Origin: an uncultured Hungatella sp.
GTDB lineage: Bacteria > Bacillota > Clostridia > Lachnospirales > Lachnospiraceae
Assembly: GCA_949879795.1 (NCBI GenBank)
Contig: CATLBR010000004.1
Span: 82,966 to 146,965, forward strand
Length of the DNA stretch: 64,000 bases
Direction: 5' to 3'
In this document: positions 25,952 through 34,977 of the stretch, piece by piece
How positions within the stretch are numbered: the first letter of the stretch is position 1
Layout: each line of letters opens with the position of its first letter
Made by a program: the position numbers and the translations under genes
The notes under the pieces: generated by a model
What the model was told of the DNA's origin: nothing
The model's database searches: none
What the model saw: the letters and a program-made list of their open reading frames with translations, nothing else

Positions 25952-26836
25952 ATGGCAATTTTTGAAGGAGCAGGCGTAGCGCTGGTAACCCCGTTTACAG
26001 ACAGCGGTGAAGTGAATTTTTCCAAACTTTCGGAGCTTTTGGAGGAGCAGATCGCAGGCGGCACGGATGCCATCATATCCTGCGGGACCACGGGGGAGTC
26101 CTCTACCATGACTCACGAGGAACATATTCAGGTGGTTCGTTACACATGTGAGGTGGTAAATGGCAGGATTCCGGTGATCGCTGGGACTGGATCCAACTGT
26201 ACCAGAGAGGCTGTACATCTGTCCGTGGAGGCTCAGAAAGCGGGGGCTGATGGTCTGCTTTTGGTGACCCCCTACTACAACAAGGCGACTCAGAAGGGCC
26301 TCATCGCCCACTACAAGGCCATAGCCCAGGCGGTGGATATCCCTGTTTTGCTGTACCATATTCCGGGGAGAACCGGTGTCACCATGACGCCGGAGACCAT
26401 GGTGACCTTGTGCAGGGAGGTTCCCAACATCGTGGGAGTCAAGGAGGCCAGCGGCAATTTCTCATCCATCGCCACCATGATGCAGATGGCGGACGGGTGT
26501 ATAGATCTGTATTCCGGCAATGACGACCAGGTGGTGCCTCTTCTGGCCATGGGCGGCAAAGGCGTCATCTCCGTCCTGTCCAACGTAGCCCCCAGACAGA
26601 CTCACGACATGTGCAGGGCTTTCTTTGAGGGAGACGTGAAGAAGAGCCTTAAGCTGCAGCTCCAGGCGGTTCCTCTCATCAGCCAGTTGTTCTGTGAGGT
26701 GAATCCTATCCCTGTGAAAGCGGCCATGAATCTCATGGGCAAGAATGTAGGTCCCATGCGCATGCCGCTGACGGAGATGGAGCCGGCCCACAAGGAGGCT
26801 CTGGCAAAAGCTATGAGGGAGTACGGGATTCTGTAG
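25952..26836 (+). CDS. dapA: 4-hydroxy-tetrahydrodipicolinate synthase
   Basis: Condenses pyruvate with aspartate semialdehyde, the first committed step toward diaminopimelate, lysine and dipicolinate. The 294 residues show the Thr pair in CGTTGES, the Tyr in LLYHIPGRTG and the Schiff-base Lys in GVKEASG. The reading frame continues upstream into the riboswitch, but AAAGGAGG before ATG 25952 and the MAIFEGAGVALVTPF beginning fix the start. Expression is expected to fall when lysine is plentiful. Confidence 0.96.
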   Translation: MAIFEGAGVALVTPFTDSGEVNFSKLSELLEEQIAGGTDAIISCGTTGESSTMTHEEHIQVVRYTCEVVNGRIPVIAGTGSNCTREAVHLSVEAQKAGADGLLLVTPYYNKATQKGLIAHYKAIAQAVDIPVLLYHIPGRTGVTMTPETMVTLCREVPNIVGVKEASGNFSSIATMMQMADGCIDLYSGNDDQVVPLLAMGGKGVISVLSNVAPRQTHDMCRAFFEGDVKKSLKLQLQAVPLISQLFCEVNPIPVKAAMNLMGKNVGPMRMPLTEMEPAHKEALAKAMREYGIL

Positions 26837-26848
26837 GAGGACAGGAAC

Positions 26849-27604
26849 ATGATAAACATGATTATGCACGGGTGCAACGGGGCCATGGGCAGAACAATCA
26901 CGGATATGATTTCAAAACAGGAAGACATAGCCATCGTGGCGGGAATCGACAAGAACAACACGATTCCCCAGACATATCCGGTGTATACCTCCCTGGAGGA
27001 ATGCAGGGAGGAGGCAGATGTGATTGTGGATTTCGCCTCTGCCGCTGCTGTGGACCATCTTCTGGATTACTGCAGCTTCAGGAAAGTGCCTGTGGTGCTG
27101 TGTACCACCGGACTTTCACCTGAGCAGATAAAAAAGGTGGAGGAGACTTCCAGGAAGACGGCGGTCCTCAGATCTGCCAACATGTCTCTGGGAATCAACC
27201 TTCTCCTGAAACTGGTGAAGGAGGCGGCGTCTGTTCTGGCGGCAGCGGATTTTGACATAGAGATCGTGGAAAAGCATCACAATCAGAAGCTGGACGCTCC
27301 CAGCGGCACGGCTCTGGCCCTGGCGGATTCTGTCAACGACAGTCTGGAGGGACAGTATCATTACCAGTACGACCGCTCCCAAAAACATGAAAAGCGGGAC
27401 AAGAAGGAAATCGGAATCTCGGCTGTCCGCGGCGGCTCCATCGTGGGCGAGCACGATGTGATTTTTGCCGGCCGGGACGAGGTGGTCACCTTCAGCCACA
27501 CCGCATATTCAAAGGCAATTTTTGCCAAGGGAGCCATCCAGGCGGCAAAATTCCTGGCTGGAAAACCGGCAGGACTTTACAATATGGCTGATGTCATCGG
27601 CTGA
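26849..27604 (+). CDS. dapB: 4-hydroxy-tetrahydrodipicolinate reductase
   Basis: NAD(P)H-dependent second step of the diaminopimelate pathway. The nucleotide-binding motif is HGCNGAMGRTI, the active site KHHNQKLDAPSGTA, and the C-terminal GRDEVVTFSHTAYSK-type block is present. 251 residues, 12 bases after dapA, so under the same lysine riboswitch. Confidence 0.96.
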   Translation: MINMIMHGCNGAMGRTITDMISKQEDIAIVAGIDKNNTIPQTYPVYTSLEECREEADVIVDFASAAAVDHLLDYCSFRKVPVVLCTTGLSPEQIKKVEETSRKTAVLRSANMSLGINLLLKLVKEAASVLAAADFDIEIVEKHHNQKLDAPSGTALALADSVNDSLEGQYHYQYDRSQKHEKRDKKEIGISAVRGGSIVGEHDVIFAGRDEVVTFSHTAYSKAIFAKGAIQAAKFLAGKPAGLYNMADVIG

Positions 27605-27621
27605 TTCAGCCTGCGCATAAA

Positions 27622-27670
27622 ACATTCTCCGCCTGTGCATAATAAGCACAGAAAAACGAAAGGAGAATGT
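27622..27670 (+). promoter_or_regulatory. Nested hairpin that hides the lipoprotein ribosome site
   Basis: Outer 9-bp perfect stem ACATTCTCC (27622-27630) with GGAGAATGT (27662-27670); inner 6-bp stem CTGTGC (27633-27638) with GCACAG (27646-27651). The 3' outer arm is the Shine-Dalgarno sequence of the next gene (start 27675). There is no T-run, so it is not a normal terminator. Confidence 0.6.
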
Positions 27671-27674
27671 CATT

Positions 27675-28064
27675 ATGAAGAAAATCAAGATATGTATGTT
27701 TACAATGCTCATCGCCATGTCGCTGTTTGTTCTGACTGCCTGCAGCAGCAGCGACAAAAAGTCAGACAACAATAACTCCTCCACCCAGTCAGGCAGTACT
27801 CAGAGCTCTACGGGAGCAGGCGATACAGGTGAATCAGGCTCCGGCGGTTCCGGGACCGGTGGCTCAGAAAACGGGGGAACCAACGGGACCAGCGGTACAG
27901 GCGGCGGTTCCTCAAACTCGAGAGAGTCAAAAGAGTCAGGCAGAGAGGATGACGATGAGAGCAGCACAGGAGTGCTGGACGACATGGCGGACGATATAGA
28001 AGAAGGGGCAGAGGACATGTTCAACGGCCCCGGGGTAACTTCTGATTCATCCGAGGAGCAGTAA
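27675..28064 (+). CDS. Small low-complexity lipoprotein
   Basis: A 129-residue predicted lipoprotein with signal peptide ending FVLTAC (Cys23). The mature part is almost wholly Ser/Gly/Thr/Asn repeats (residues 24-85) followed by an acidic end with DDMADDIEEGAEDMF, perhaps one amphipathic helix. No family is recognised. It follows dapB by 70 bases and may be read through from it, but its ribosome site is inside a stable hairpin. Confidence 0.7.
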   Translation: MKKIKICMFTMLIAMSLFVLTACSSSDKKSDNNNSSTQSGSTQSSTGAGDTGESGSGGSGTGGSENGGTNGTSGTGGGSSNSRESKESGREDDDESSTGVLDDMADDIEEGAEDMFNGPGVTSDSSEEQ

Positions 28065-28078
28065 AAATGCAATATACA

Positions 28079-28114
28079 GGGAGGCTGTCGCCGAGCGGCG
28101 GTCTCTCTTTTTAA
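28079..28114 (+). terminator. Intrinsic terminator after the lipoprotein gene
   Basis: A GC-rich stem around CGCC-GAGC-GGCG (28089-28100) with outer pairing GAG/CTC, then CTTTTT. It separates the dap region from the rnf operon. Confidence 0.6.
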
Positions 28115-28209
28115 ATGGGGCGACTTTTATTGATAACATTTTAACAAGAAAATCCCAGAAAATCCATGTATTTTTTGGCGATTTTGGGCAGTTGTTTGAA
28201 TTTTTGTAA

Positions 28210-28238
28210 TTGTGGAGTAGGCTGATTTATGTTATACT
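28210..28238 (+). promoter_or_regulatory. Predicted sigma-A promoter of the rnf operon
   Basis: TTGTGG (28210-28215), 17-base spacer, TATACT (28233-28238), about 70 bases before rnfC. The -35 is a weak match. Confidence 0.5.
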
Positions 28239-28306
28239 TGATAAGATGTCGGGAATAACAGTTCCTGAAAAGGATATCGAAAACATAAAGAAAGAGGGTT
28301 AATGAG

Positions 28307-29629
28307 ATGGGATTGGCTACATTTAAAGGCGGCGTTCATCCATATGAGGGAAAAGAACTGTCCGAGAATCAGCCGATTGAAGTCCTGATGCCGAGAGGAG
28401 ACCTGGTCTATCCGGTTTCTCAGCATATCGGTGCGCCTGCGAAGCCTTTGGTGAAAAAAGGCGACCAGGTTCTGGTGGGACAGAAGATCGCAGAGGCCGG
28501 AGGCTTCGTATCCGCTAATGTCATCTGTTCCGTGTCAGGTACGGTAAAGGCGCTGGAGCCTCGTCGTATGGCCAACGGAAGCATGGTGAATTCGATCATA
28601 GTGGAGAATGACGGTGATTACAAGACTATAGATGGAATGGGGGCGGACAGGGATCCCTCATCGCTGTCAAAAGACGAGATTCTGAATATAGTCAAAGAGG
28701 CGGGAATTGTGGGCCTGGGCGGCGCAGGTTTTCCGACACATGTAAAACTTGCCCCCAAAGACCCGTCAAAGATTGACTATGTCATTGTAAACGGGGCGGA
28801 GTGTGAGCCGTATCTGACCAGCGACTACAGGCTGATGCTGGAGGAACCGGAGAAGATCATCGGCGGCTTGAAGGTCATGCTTAAGCTGTTTGACAACGCG
28901 AAAGGCGTCATCGGCATTGAGAACAACAAGCCGGAGGCCATCGCCAAGCTGACGGAGCTGGTGAAGGACGAGCCGAAGATTGAGGTTTGTCCTCTTAAGA
29001 CCAAGTATCCTCAGGGAGGTGAGCGGACTCTGATCTACGCGGTTACGGGGCGGAAGGTAAACTCCTCCATGCTCCCGGCGGACGCTGGGTGTATTGTGGA
29101 CAATGTGGACACGGTGATCAGCATCTACATGGCAGTGTGCAAGAGCACGCCCCTTTTGAGAAAGATCATCACGGTTACGGGAGATGCCGTCGCCAGTCCC
29201 AAGAACTTCAACGTAAAGCTGGGAACCTGCTATCAGGAGCTGATCGATGCGGCAGGCGGATTTAAGACGGAGCCTGAGAAGATCATCTCCGGCGGTCCTA
29301 TGATGGGTCAGGCTCTGTTTGACGTGACTATCCCGGTGTCCAAGACTTCATCTGCCCTCACCTGCCTTTCCAAGGATCAGGTGGCCGAGATGGAGCCCAC
29401 GGCGTGTATCCGCTGCGGCAGGTGTGTAGCGGCTTGTCCGGAGAACCTGGTTCCCCAGAAGATGATGAGAGCAGCTAAGCGCCACGATATAGACATGTTC
29501 CAGAAGCTCAACGGCATGGAGTGTGTGGAGTGCGGCAGCTGTGCCTGGGGATGTCCGGCGAGACTGCAGCTGACCCAGGCATTCAGAGAGATGCGTGTGG
29601 CTGTGAGGGCCAGCGCCAAGAAAGCGTAG
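28307..29629 (+). CDS. rnfC: Rnf complex subunit C
   Basis: Peripheral Fe-S/flavin subunit that exchanges electrons with NAD+. The 440 residues contain a GGAGFPTHVK loop (NADH/FMN-binding) at about residue 140 and two 4Fe-4S motifs near the C-terminus, CIRCGRCVAACP and CVECGSCAWGCP. It is the compact clostridial form without the long Ala/Lys-rich tail seen in proteobacteria. First of six genes in the usual clostridial order C-D-G-E-A-B. Confidence 0.96.
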   Translation: MGLATFKGGVHPYEGKELSENQPIEVLMPRGDLVYPVSQHIGAPAKPLVKKGDQVLVGQKIAEAGGFVSANVICSVSGTVKALEPRRMANGSMVNSIIVENDGDYKTIDGMGADRDPSSLSKDEILNIVKEAGIVGLGGAGFPTHVKLAPKDPSKIDYVIVNGAECEPYLTSDYRLMLEEPEKIIGGLKVMLKLFDNAKGVIGIENNKPEAIAKLTELVKDEPKIEVCPLKTKYPQGGERTLIYAVTGRKVNSSMLPADAGCIVDNVDTVISIYMAVCKSTPLLRKIITVTGDAVASPKNFNVKLGTCYQELIDAAGGFKTEPEKIISGGPMMGQALFDVTIPVSKTSSALTCLSKDQVAEMEPTACIRCGRCVAACPENLVPQKMMRAAKRHDIDMFQKLNGMECVECGSCAWGCPARLQLTQAFREMRVAVRASAKKA

Positions 29630-29641
29630 GAGGGGTGAAAC

Positions 29642-30568
29642 ATGAATAAATTATTGAACGTATCATCATCACCTCATGCCAGGAGCAATGTGCTGACACA
29701 GAATCTTATGTTCGATGTGGCCATTGCCATGATTCCTGCGTCGGTGTATGGTGTGTATCAGTTTGGACTGAAAGCATTGTGTATCATGCTGGTGACCGTG
29801 GCCGGAGCGGTGCTCAGCGAGTATGTGTACGAGAGCCTTATGGGCAGGCCCATCACCGTCATGGATGGAAGTGCCCTGGTGACAGGTATGATTCTGGCTC
29901 TCAACATGCCTCCTGAGATCCCCCTCTGGATTCCGTTTTTAGGAAGCGTGTTCGCCATCATCGTGGTAAAGCAGATCTACGGAGGACTGGGACAGAATTT
30001 TATGAACCCGGCTCTGGCGGCCAGATGTTTTCTTCTGATCTCTTTTGCCAACCAGATGTCGTCCTTTAAGCTGGACGGCGTGTCGGGGGCCACTCCTCTC
30101 TCCGTCCTGAAGAACGGGGGAAGAGTAGACGTGGCCGCCATGTTTGTGGGAAAGATTCCGGGAACCATCGGCGAGGTGTCTGTCATCGCCCTGCTCATCG
30201 GCGCCGTCTACCTGCTGGTGAAGAAAGTGATTTCCATACGGATCCCTGCGGCGTATCTGCTCTCCTTCGCTGTGTTCGTGTTTATTTTCGGACAGCATGA
30301 CCCGGCCTATGTGCTGGCTCACCTGTGCGGCGGCGGACTGATCTTCGGCGCGTTCTTTATGGCTACGGACTACGTGACCAGCCCCATCACTCCCAAGGGA
30401 CAGATCGTGTTCGGTATACTTCTGGGTGTTCTCACGGGACTGTTCCGTATTTTCGGCGGTTCTGCCGAGGGCGTGTCCTACGCTATCATCATCAGCAACC
30501 TGATGGTTCCGCTGATCGAAAAAGTGACCCTTCCGGTTGCGTTTGGAAAGGAGGGCAAAAAGGCATGA
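29642..30568 (+). CDS. rnfD: Rnf complex subunit D
   Basis: Membrane subunit with covalent FMN and a likely part in Na+ or H+ translocation. 308 residues with about nine hydrophobic segments. The FMN-attachment region is SGATPLS near residue 150 (Thr as attachment residue) and FMATDYVTSPITPKGQ is a family block. It overlaps rnfG by ATGA. Confidence 0.95.
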   Translation: MNKLLNVSSSPHARSNVLTQNLMFDVAIAMIPASVYGVYQFGLKALCIMLVTVAGAVLSEYVYESLMGRPITVMDGSALVTGMILALNMPPEIPLWIPFLGSVFAIIVVKQIYGGLGQNFMNPALAARCFLLISFANQMSSFKLDGVSGATPLSVLKNGGRVDVAAMFVGKIPGTIGEVSVIALLIGAVYLLVKKVISIRIPAAYLLSFAVFVFIFGQHDPAYVLAHLCGGGLIFGAFFMATDYVTSPITPKGQIVFGILLGVLTGLFRIFGGSAEGVSYAIIISNLMVPLIEKVTLPVAFGKEGKKA

Positions 30569-31176
30569 GTAAAGGTGGATTTATGAAAGACGCCCTGATT
30601 CTTTTCGCCATCACTCTGGTCGCAGGAGCATGTTTAGGCGGCGCCTACGAGATCACGAAGGGGCCTATTGAGGCGGCGGAACTGGCGGCCAAGGAGGATG
30701 CTTTCCGCACGGTTTTGGCGGACGCGGATTCATTCAAGCTGGATGATTACTCCGCGGCTCTTGAGAAAGCGAATAATGACGCGGCGGGGCTGGGTTTCGG
30801 CAATGTGCAGGTGGATGAGTGCGCCACCGGCGTGGATGCCTCCGGCAGCCCTATGGGCTATGTGGTGACCGCCACCTCCGGCGACGGCTACGGCGGTAAT
30901 ATCACCGTATCTGTGGGTATCACTGCGGAAGGCGAGGTGAAGGGAATAGAATTCCTGACCATCGGCGAGACCGCAGGTCTTGGTATGAACGCGGATACTC
31001 CCGAGTGGAAAGGCCAGTTTGCAGGAAAGGCCGTGGAGAGTTTTACCGTGACCAAATCCGGCGCATCGGCGGATAACGAGATTGACGCTATCAGCGGTGC
31101 TACCATTACATCCAACGCAGTGACAGGAGCGGTGAATACAGCTCTCTATTTTGTCAACAGCTGCGTGAATCAGTAG
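30565..31176 (+). CDS. rnfG: Rnf complex subunit G
   Basis: FMN-carrying subunit with one N-terminal membrane helix and an extracytoplasmic domain. The covalent flavin motif SGATITS is at about residue 176. GETAGLGMN is also typical. The ATG at 30565 overlaps the rnfD stop and gives 203 residues; the frame is open further upstream but only in the rnfD shadow. Confidence 0.95.
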   Translation: MSKGGFMKDALILFAITLVAGACLGGAYEITKGPIEAAELAAKEDAFRTVLADADSFKLDDYSAALEKANNDAAGLGFGNVQVDECATGVDASGSPMGYVVTATSGDGYGGNITVSVGITAEGEVKGIEFLTIGETAGLGMNADTPEWKGQFAGKAVESFTVTKSGASADNEIDAISGATITSNAVTGAVNTALYFVNSCVNQ

Positions 31177-31188
31177 GAGGTGGGAGAT

Positions 31189-31980
31189 ATGAATAAATGT
31201 GTAGAACGTTTGTATAACGGCATCATTAAAGAGAACCCTACCTTCGTTCTGATGCTGGGTATGTGTCCGACTCTGGCTACCACCACCACCGCCGTCAACG
31301 GTGTAGGTATGGGTCTCACTACGACTGCCGTGTTGATTTTTTCTAACCTTATTATTTCCTCTTTGCGCAAGATTATTCCTGACAGGGTGCGTATTCCCGC
31401 GTATATTGTAATCGTGGCATCCCTGGTGACGATTGTACAGTTGCTTTTGAAGGCTTTTATCCCGTTTTTGGACAAATCGCTGGGAATTTTTATCCCCCTG
31501 ATCGTGGTAAACTGCATCATTCTGGGGCGTGCCGAGGCATACGCGGCAAAGAACGGCCCCCTGGAATCTGCTTTTGACGGAATCGGCATGGGGCTGGGAT
31601 TTACTCTGGGGCTGACCTGCATCGCAGTCTTCCGTGAACTTTTGGGTGCGGGCACCGTGTTTGGATTGACTGTCATTCCGGAAGCCTACAAGATCTCCAT
31701 CTTCGGGCTGGCTCCGGGCGCGTTTTTCGTGCTGGCAGGACTGACCGCTCTGCAGAACAAGTTTAAGATGCCTTCCGCTACCAACGGCTCCGCACCGGAA
31801 TCCGTGCTGGCCTGCGGCGGCAACTGTATGCACTGTACCGGATCTGCCTGCATGGCTAACCATGCCCAGCTGGAGACCAGAAGACTCCAGGCGGAGGAGG
31901 AAGCCCTGGCAGCAAAGAAAGCCAGTGTGGCTCAGAAACAGGCAGAACTTTCCGCGAAACTGGACAAAAAAGAAGATTAA
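31189..31980 (+). CDS. rnfE: Rnf complex subunit E with cysteine-bearing C-terminal extension
   Basis: Integral membrane subunit with six helices, including the NPTFVLMLGMCPTLA region whose Cys lies at the intramembrane Fe-S site shared with RnfA. The core ends near residue 200. A further ~60 residues follow, with four cysteines spaced C-x3-C-x2-C-x4-C (209, 213, 216, 221) and then a charged Ala/Lys/Glu helix. Such a tail is not part of the standard RnfE fold. ATG 31189 is used because TAGGAGG precedes it; a GTG at 31180 overlaps the site. Confidence 0.93.
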   Translation: MNKCVERLYNGIIKENPTFVLMLGMCPTLATTTTAVNGVGMGLTTTAVLIFSNLIISSLRKIIPDRVRIPAYIVIVASLVTIVQLLLKAFIPFLDKSLGIFIPLIVVNCIILGRAEAYAAKNGPLESAFDGIGMGLGFTLGLTCIAVFRELLGAGTVFGLTVIPEAYKISIFGLAPGAFFVLAGLTALQNKFKMPSATNGSAPESVLACGGNCMHCTGSACMANHAQLETRRLQAEEEALAAKKASVAQKQAELSAKLDKKED

Positions 31981-31995
31981 GGAGGAGCGTGGAAG

Positions 31996-32571
31996 ATGAA
32001 AGAATTAATTTTGATCGTTGTAGGCGCTGCTCTGGTGAACAATATTATCCTGAGCCAGTTCCAGGGCCTGTGTCCTTTCCTGGGAGTATCCAAGAAGACG
32101 GATACCGCCGCGGGAATGGGCGTTGCCGTTATATTCGTTATCACTCTGGCCAGCTTTGTGACCAGTCTGATCTACAAGTTTGTTCTGGATCCCCTTAAAA
32201 TCACCTATCTGCAGACTATCGCGTTTATTCTGGTGATTGCGGCTCTGGTGCAGTTTGTGGAGATGTTTTTAAAGAAGAGCATGCCTTCTCTCTACCAGGC
32301 GCTGGGAGTGTTTCTCCCCCTCATTACCACCAACTGTGCGGTATTGGGAGCGGCCCTGACCAATGTTCAGAAACAGTACGGCATTTTGTTCAGTATTTTT
32401 AACGGTCTGGGAACGGCTATTGGTTTTACTCTTGCCATTATCCTTCTGGCAAGCATCCGTGAGAGCATTGAAGATAATGATATTCCTGTTAATTTTAAGG
32501 GTTCCCCGATTGTTCTGATTACATCAGGTCTGATGGCGATCGCGTTTATGGGCTTTGCCGGACTTATCTGA
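31996..32571 (+). CDS. rnfA: Rnf complex subunit A
   Basis: Six-helix membrane subunit, 191 residues, paralogous to RnfE with inverted topology. It has NNIILSQFQGLCPFLGVS with the conserved Cys and LITTNCAVLGAAL with the second. Starts 15 bases after rnfE. Confidence 0.96.
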   Translation: MKELILIVVGAALVNNIILSQFQGLCPFLGVSKKTDTAAGMGVAVIFVITLASFVTSLIYKFVLDPLKITYLQTIAFILVIAALVQFVEMFLKKSMPSLYQALGVFLPLITTNCAVLGAALTNVQKQYGILFSIFNGLGTAIGFTLAIILLASIRESIEDNDIPVNFKGSPIVLITSGLMAIAFMGFAGLI

Positions 32572-32588
32572 GGAGGAGGTAGGGTAAT

Positions 32589-33374
32589 ATGATGGGTTTG
32601 CTTATGGCGGCCGGCGTCATCGGTGCTATCGGTATCATTATCGGTGTACTGCTGGGTATTGCCAGTGAGAAATTTAAAGTAGAAGTGGACGAGAGAGAGA
32701 TTCTGGTCCGGGCGGAGCTTCCGGGCAACAACTGCGGCGGCTGCGGTTTTCCCGGCTGTGACGGCCTGGCCAACGCCATCGCCGCGGGAGGCGCCCCTGT
32801 AAACGGATGCCCTGTGGGCGGTCCTGCCGTGGCCGACAAGATCGCGGCTATCATGGGCGTGGAGAGCGGCAGCTCAGTGAAGAAAGTTGCTTTTGTGAAA
32901 TGTAAAGGAACCTGTGACAAGACGAGGGTTCAGTACAATTATTACGGCATGGACGACTGCCGCAAAGTGTCCGTGGTCCCCGGCGGCGGCGAGAAGGCCT
33001 GTGTCTACGGCTGTATGGGATATGGCTCCTGCGTGAAAGTCTGCGATTTTGACGCTATCCATGTGGTGGACGGAGTGGCTGTTGTGGACAAGGAGAAGTG
33101 TGTGGCCTGTGGTAAATGTGTGGCCACCTGTCCCAACCATCTGATCCAGCTGGTGCCCTACGATGCCAAGCACCTGGTGCAGTGCTCGTCCCATGACAAG
33201 GGCAAAGATGTGAAGGCCAAGTGTGACAACGGCTGCATCGGCTGTACTCTGTGTACCAAGCAGTGTGAGTCCGACGCCATCCACATGGACAACAATGTGG
33301 CGGTCATCGACTATGAGAAGTGTACCAACTGCGGCAAGTGCGCCGCCAAGTGTCCGGTGAAGGTGATTCAGTAG
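32589..33374 (+). CDS. rnfB: Rnf complex subunit B
   Basis: Ferredoxin-oxidising entry subunit. After an N-terminal membrane helix comes the NCGGCGFPGCDG cluster motif, then a Cys set in the middle and two ferredoxin-type 4Fe-4S motifs at the C-terminus (CVACGKCVATCP, CTNCGKCAAKCP), with a further C-x2-C-x2-C at CIGCTLCTKQC. 261 residues. Last gene of the operon; a strong terminator follows. Confidence 0.96.
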   Translation: MMGLLMAAGVIGAIGIIIGVLLGIASEKFKVEVDEREILVRAELPGNNCGGCGFPGCDGLANAIAAGGAPVNGCPVGGPAVADKIAAIMGVESGSSVKKVAFVKCKGTCDKTRVQYNYYGMDDCRKVSVVPGGGEKACVYGCMGYGSCVKVCDFDAIHVVDGVAVVDKEKCVACGKCVATCPNHLIQLVPYDAKHLVQCSSHDKGKDVKAKCDNGCIGCTLCTKQCESDAIHMDNNVAVIDYEKCTNCGKCAAKCPVKVIQ

Positions 33375-33409
33375 GCGGGGCTTATACCGATTTTAACTTC
33401 TGATTTCCC

Positions 33410-33440
33410 AAAAAGAGGATCCCAAAGGGTCCTCTTTTTC
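33410..33440 (+). terminator. Intrinsic terminator of the rnf operon
   Basis: AAAAAGAGGA-T-CCC pairs with GGGTCCTCTTTTT across an AAA loop with a one-base bulge; the T-run is part of the 3' arm. Confidence 0.85.
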
Positions 33441-33512
33441 CGCTTTTTCTGGCATACACATCCCCCTTTTTCTGTATAATGAAGCAAGGTGGCAAAATCG
33501 GAGCAGCAGCTT

Positions 33513-34769
33513 ATGAAAGCAAAATTTTTTTCTTGTACTGGGATGCGGGCCATTTTGTTTTCTGTCATATTTCTGTTTTCCTCATGGCCGTTTCCTTCAC
33601 TGGCACGGGAAACCGACGAGGAACCTCCTTTGAAACTCAACGCCCAGTCGGCGGTGCTCATGGACGGGGACACGGGCCGGGTACTTTACGGGAAGGAAGA
33701 GGAGCTGGTTCGTCCTATGGCCAGCACCACTAAGATCATGACCTGTATCCTGGTCCTGGAACATGGAAATCTGGATGATGAGGTGACAGTGTCCTCCTAT
33801 GCGGCGGGACAGCCTAAGGTCCATCTGGGAGCCCCTGCGGGGAGAAGATTTCGTGTGGAAGACCTTCTCTACTCCCTGATGCTGGAGTCTCACAACGACA
33901 CTGCGGTGATGTTGGCGGAGTATGTGGCAGGAGATGTGAAAACGTTTGCAAATATGATGAATCAGAAGGCGGGAGAGATCGGGTGTGAACATACCTGGTT
34001 TATCACTCCCAACGGCCTGGATGCTAAGGAGACTACGGAGGACGGCACGGAGAAATTTCACGGCACCACAGCCAGGGATCTGGCGGCAATCATGAGTTAC
34101 TGTACATGGAAGTCTCCAAAGAGCAGGGAATTTTTGGATATCACCGGCACTCAGAATTACTATTTTACGGATCTGGACGGGAAAGGGAGTTATTCTTGTG
34201 TGAACCACAACGGGTTTCTCACCATGATGGACGGAGTCCTGTCAGGGAAGACGGGATTTACAGGGGGAGCGGGATACTCCTACGTGGCATCCATGGAGGA
34301 GGGGGGAAGAAGATATGTGATCGCTCTTCTGGGCTGCGGCTGGCCGCCTCACAAGACTTACAAGTGGAGCGACGCCAGGGCACTGTACCGCTATGGCCTG
34401 GATGAATATCATAACAAAGAGCTGAGGCGGCCCAGCAAGCTGGGGGAAATACAGGTAGAGGGAGGAATTCCGGGCGATAACTCCATAGGCGGGAAGGCGG
34501 TTCTGGAGCTGACGGCGGGACAAGGGGAAAGAGGGCAGGTGCTGACGGGAGAGGAGGAGCAGGTGACGGTGGCGGCAGAACTTCCGGAGCATGTGGAGGC
34601 GCCGGTGGAAAAAGGGCAGGTGGTGGGGAAACTTGTCTATTCTCTGGGGGGGACCACGGTCTGCATGGAACCAATATATGCGGCGGAGGATGTAAAAGCT
34701 ATCGACTATTCGTGGTGTCTGGGAAGGGTTTTAGACATGTACCTTCACCAGAATTCGGGGGAGAGATGA
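33513..34769 (+). CDS. D-alanyl-D-alanine carboxypeptidase (DacF/PBP5 type)
   Basis: Low-molecular-weight penicillin-binding protein that trims peptidoglycan stem peptides outside the cell. Signal peptide at residues 1-31 from ATG 33513. Catalytic motifs are STTK (71-74), SHN (126-128) and KTG (in LSGKTGFTGG). A PBP5-like beta-rich C-terminal domain follows from about residue 300. ATG 33513 has GGAG upstream; a GTG at 33489 is also in frame but has a poorer site. A -10 (TATAAT, 33475-33480) is seen, with a weak -35. Confidence 0.92.
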   Translation: MKAKFFSCTGMRAILFSVIFLFSSWPFPSLARETDEEPPLKLNAQSAVLMDGDTGRVLYGKEEELVRPMASTTKIMTCILVLEHGNLDDEVTVSSYAAGQPKVHLGAPAGRRFRVEDLLYSLMLESHNDTAVMLAEYVAGDVKTFANMMNQKAGEIGCEHTWFITPNGLDAKETTEDGTEKFHGTTARDLAAIMSYCTWKSPKSREFLDITGTQNYYFTDLDGKGSYSCVNHNGFLTMMDGVLSGKTGFTGGAGYSYVASMEEGGRRYVIALLGCGWPPHKTYKWSDARALYRYGLDEYHNKELRRPSKLGEIQVEGGIPGDNSIGGKAVLELTAGQGERGQVLTGEEEQVTVAAELPEHVEAPVEKGQVVGKLVYSLGGTTVCMEPIYAAEDVKAIDYSWCLGRVLDMYLHQNSGER

Positions 34770-34860
34770 CTCGCTGCGGGGCAGAGTCTGCGGCCCCGGC
34801 AGTTGGAGAATATGTACATAAATTGTTTACAAAAATGTTACAATATTCTCCAAAATCCTC

Positions 34861-34889
34861 TTGAAAAACCATATGTTTAGCGATACAAT
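34861..34889 (+). promoter_or_regulatory. Predicted sigma-A promoter of the decarboxylase operon
   Basis: TTGAAA (34861-34866), 17-base spacer, TACAAT (34884-34889) with an overlapping ATATAAT. The surrounding 200 bases are AT-rich and contain a partly symmetric TTGTTTACAAAAATGTTACAA stretch, here split as TTGTTTACAA (34826 on) and ATGTTACAAT. Confidence 0.6.
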
Positions 34890-34977
34890 ATAATCGGCAG
34901 AAATTTGGATTTACAAGACGATTTTTGTTAAAATTTCTACGAAGTCGTCAAACTATTTTAGGATGGAGGACTGCAAA

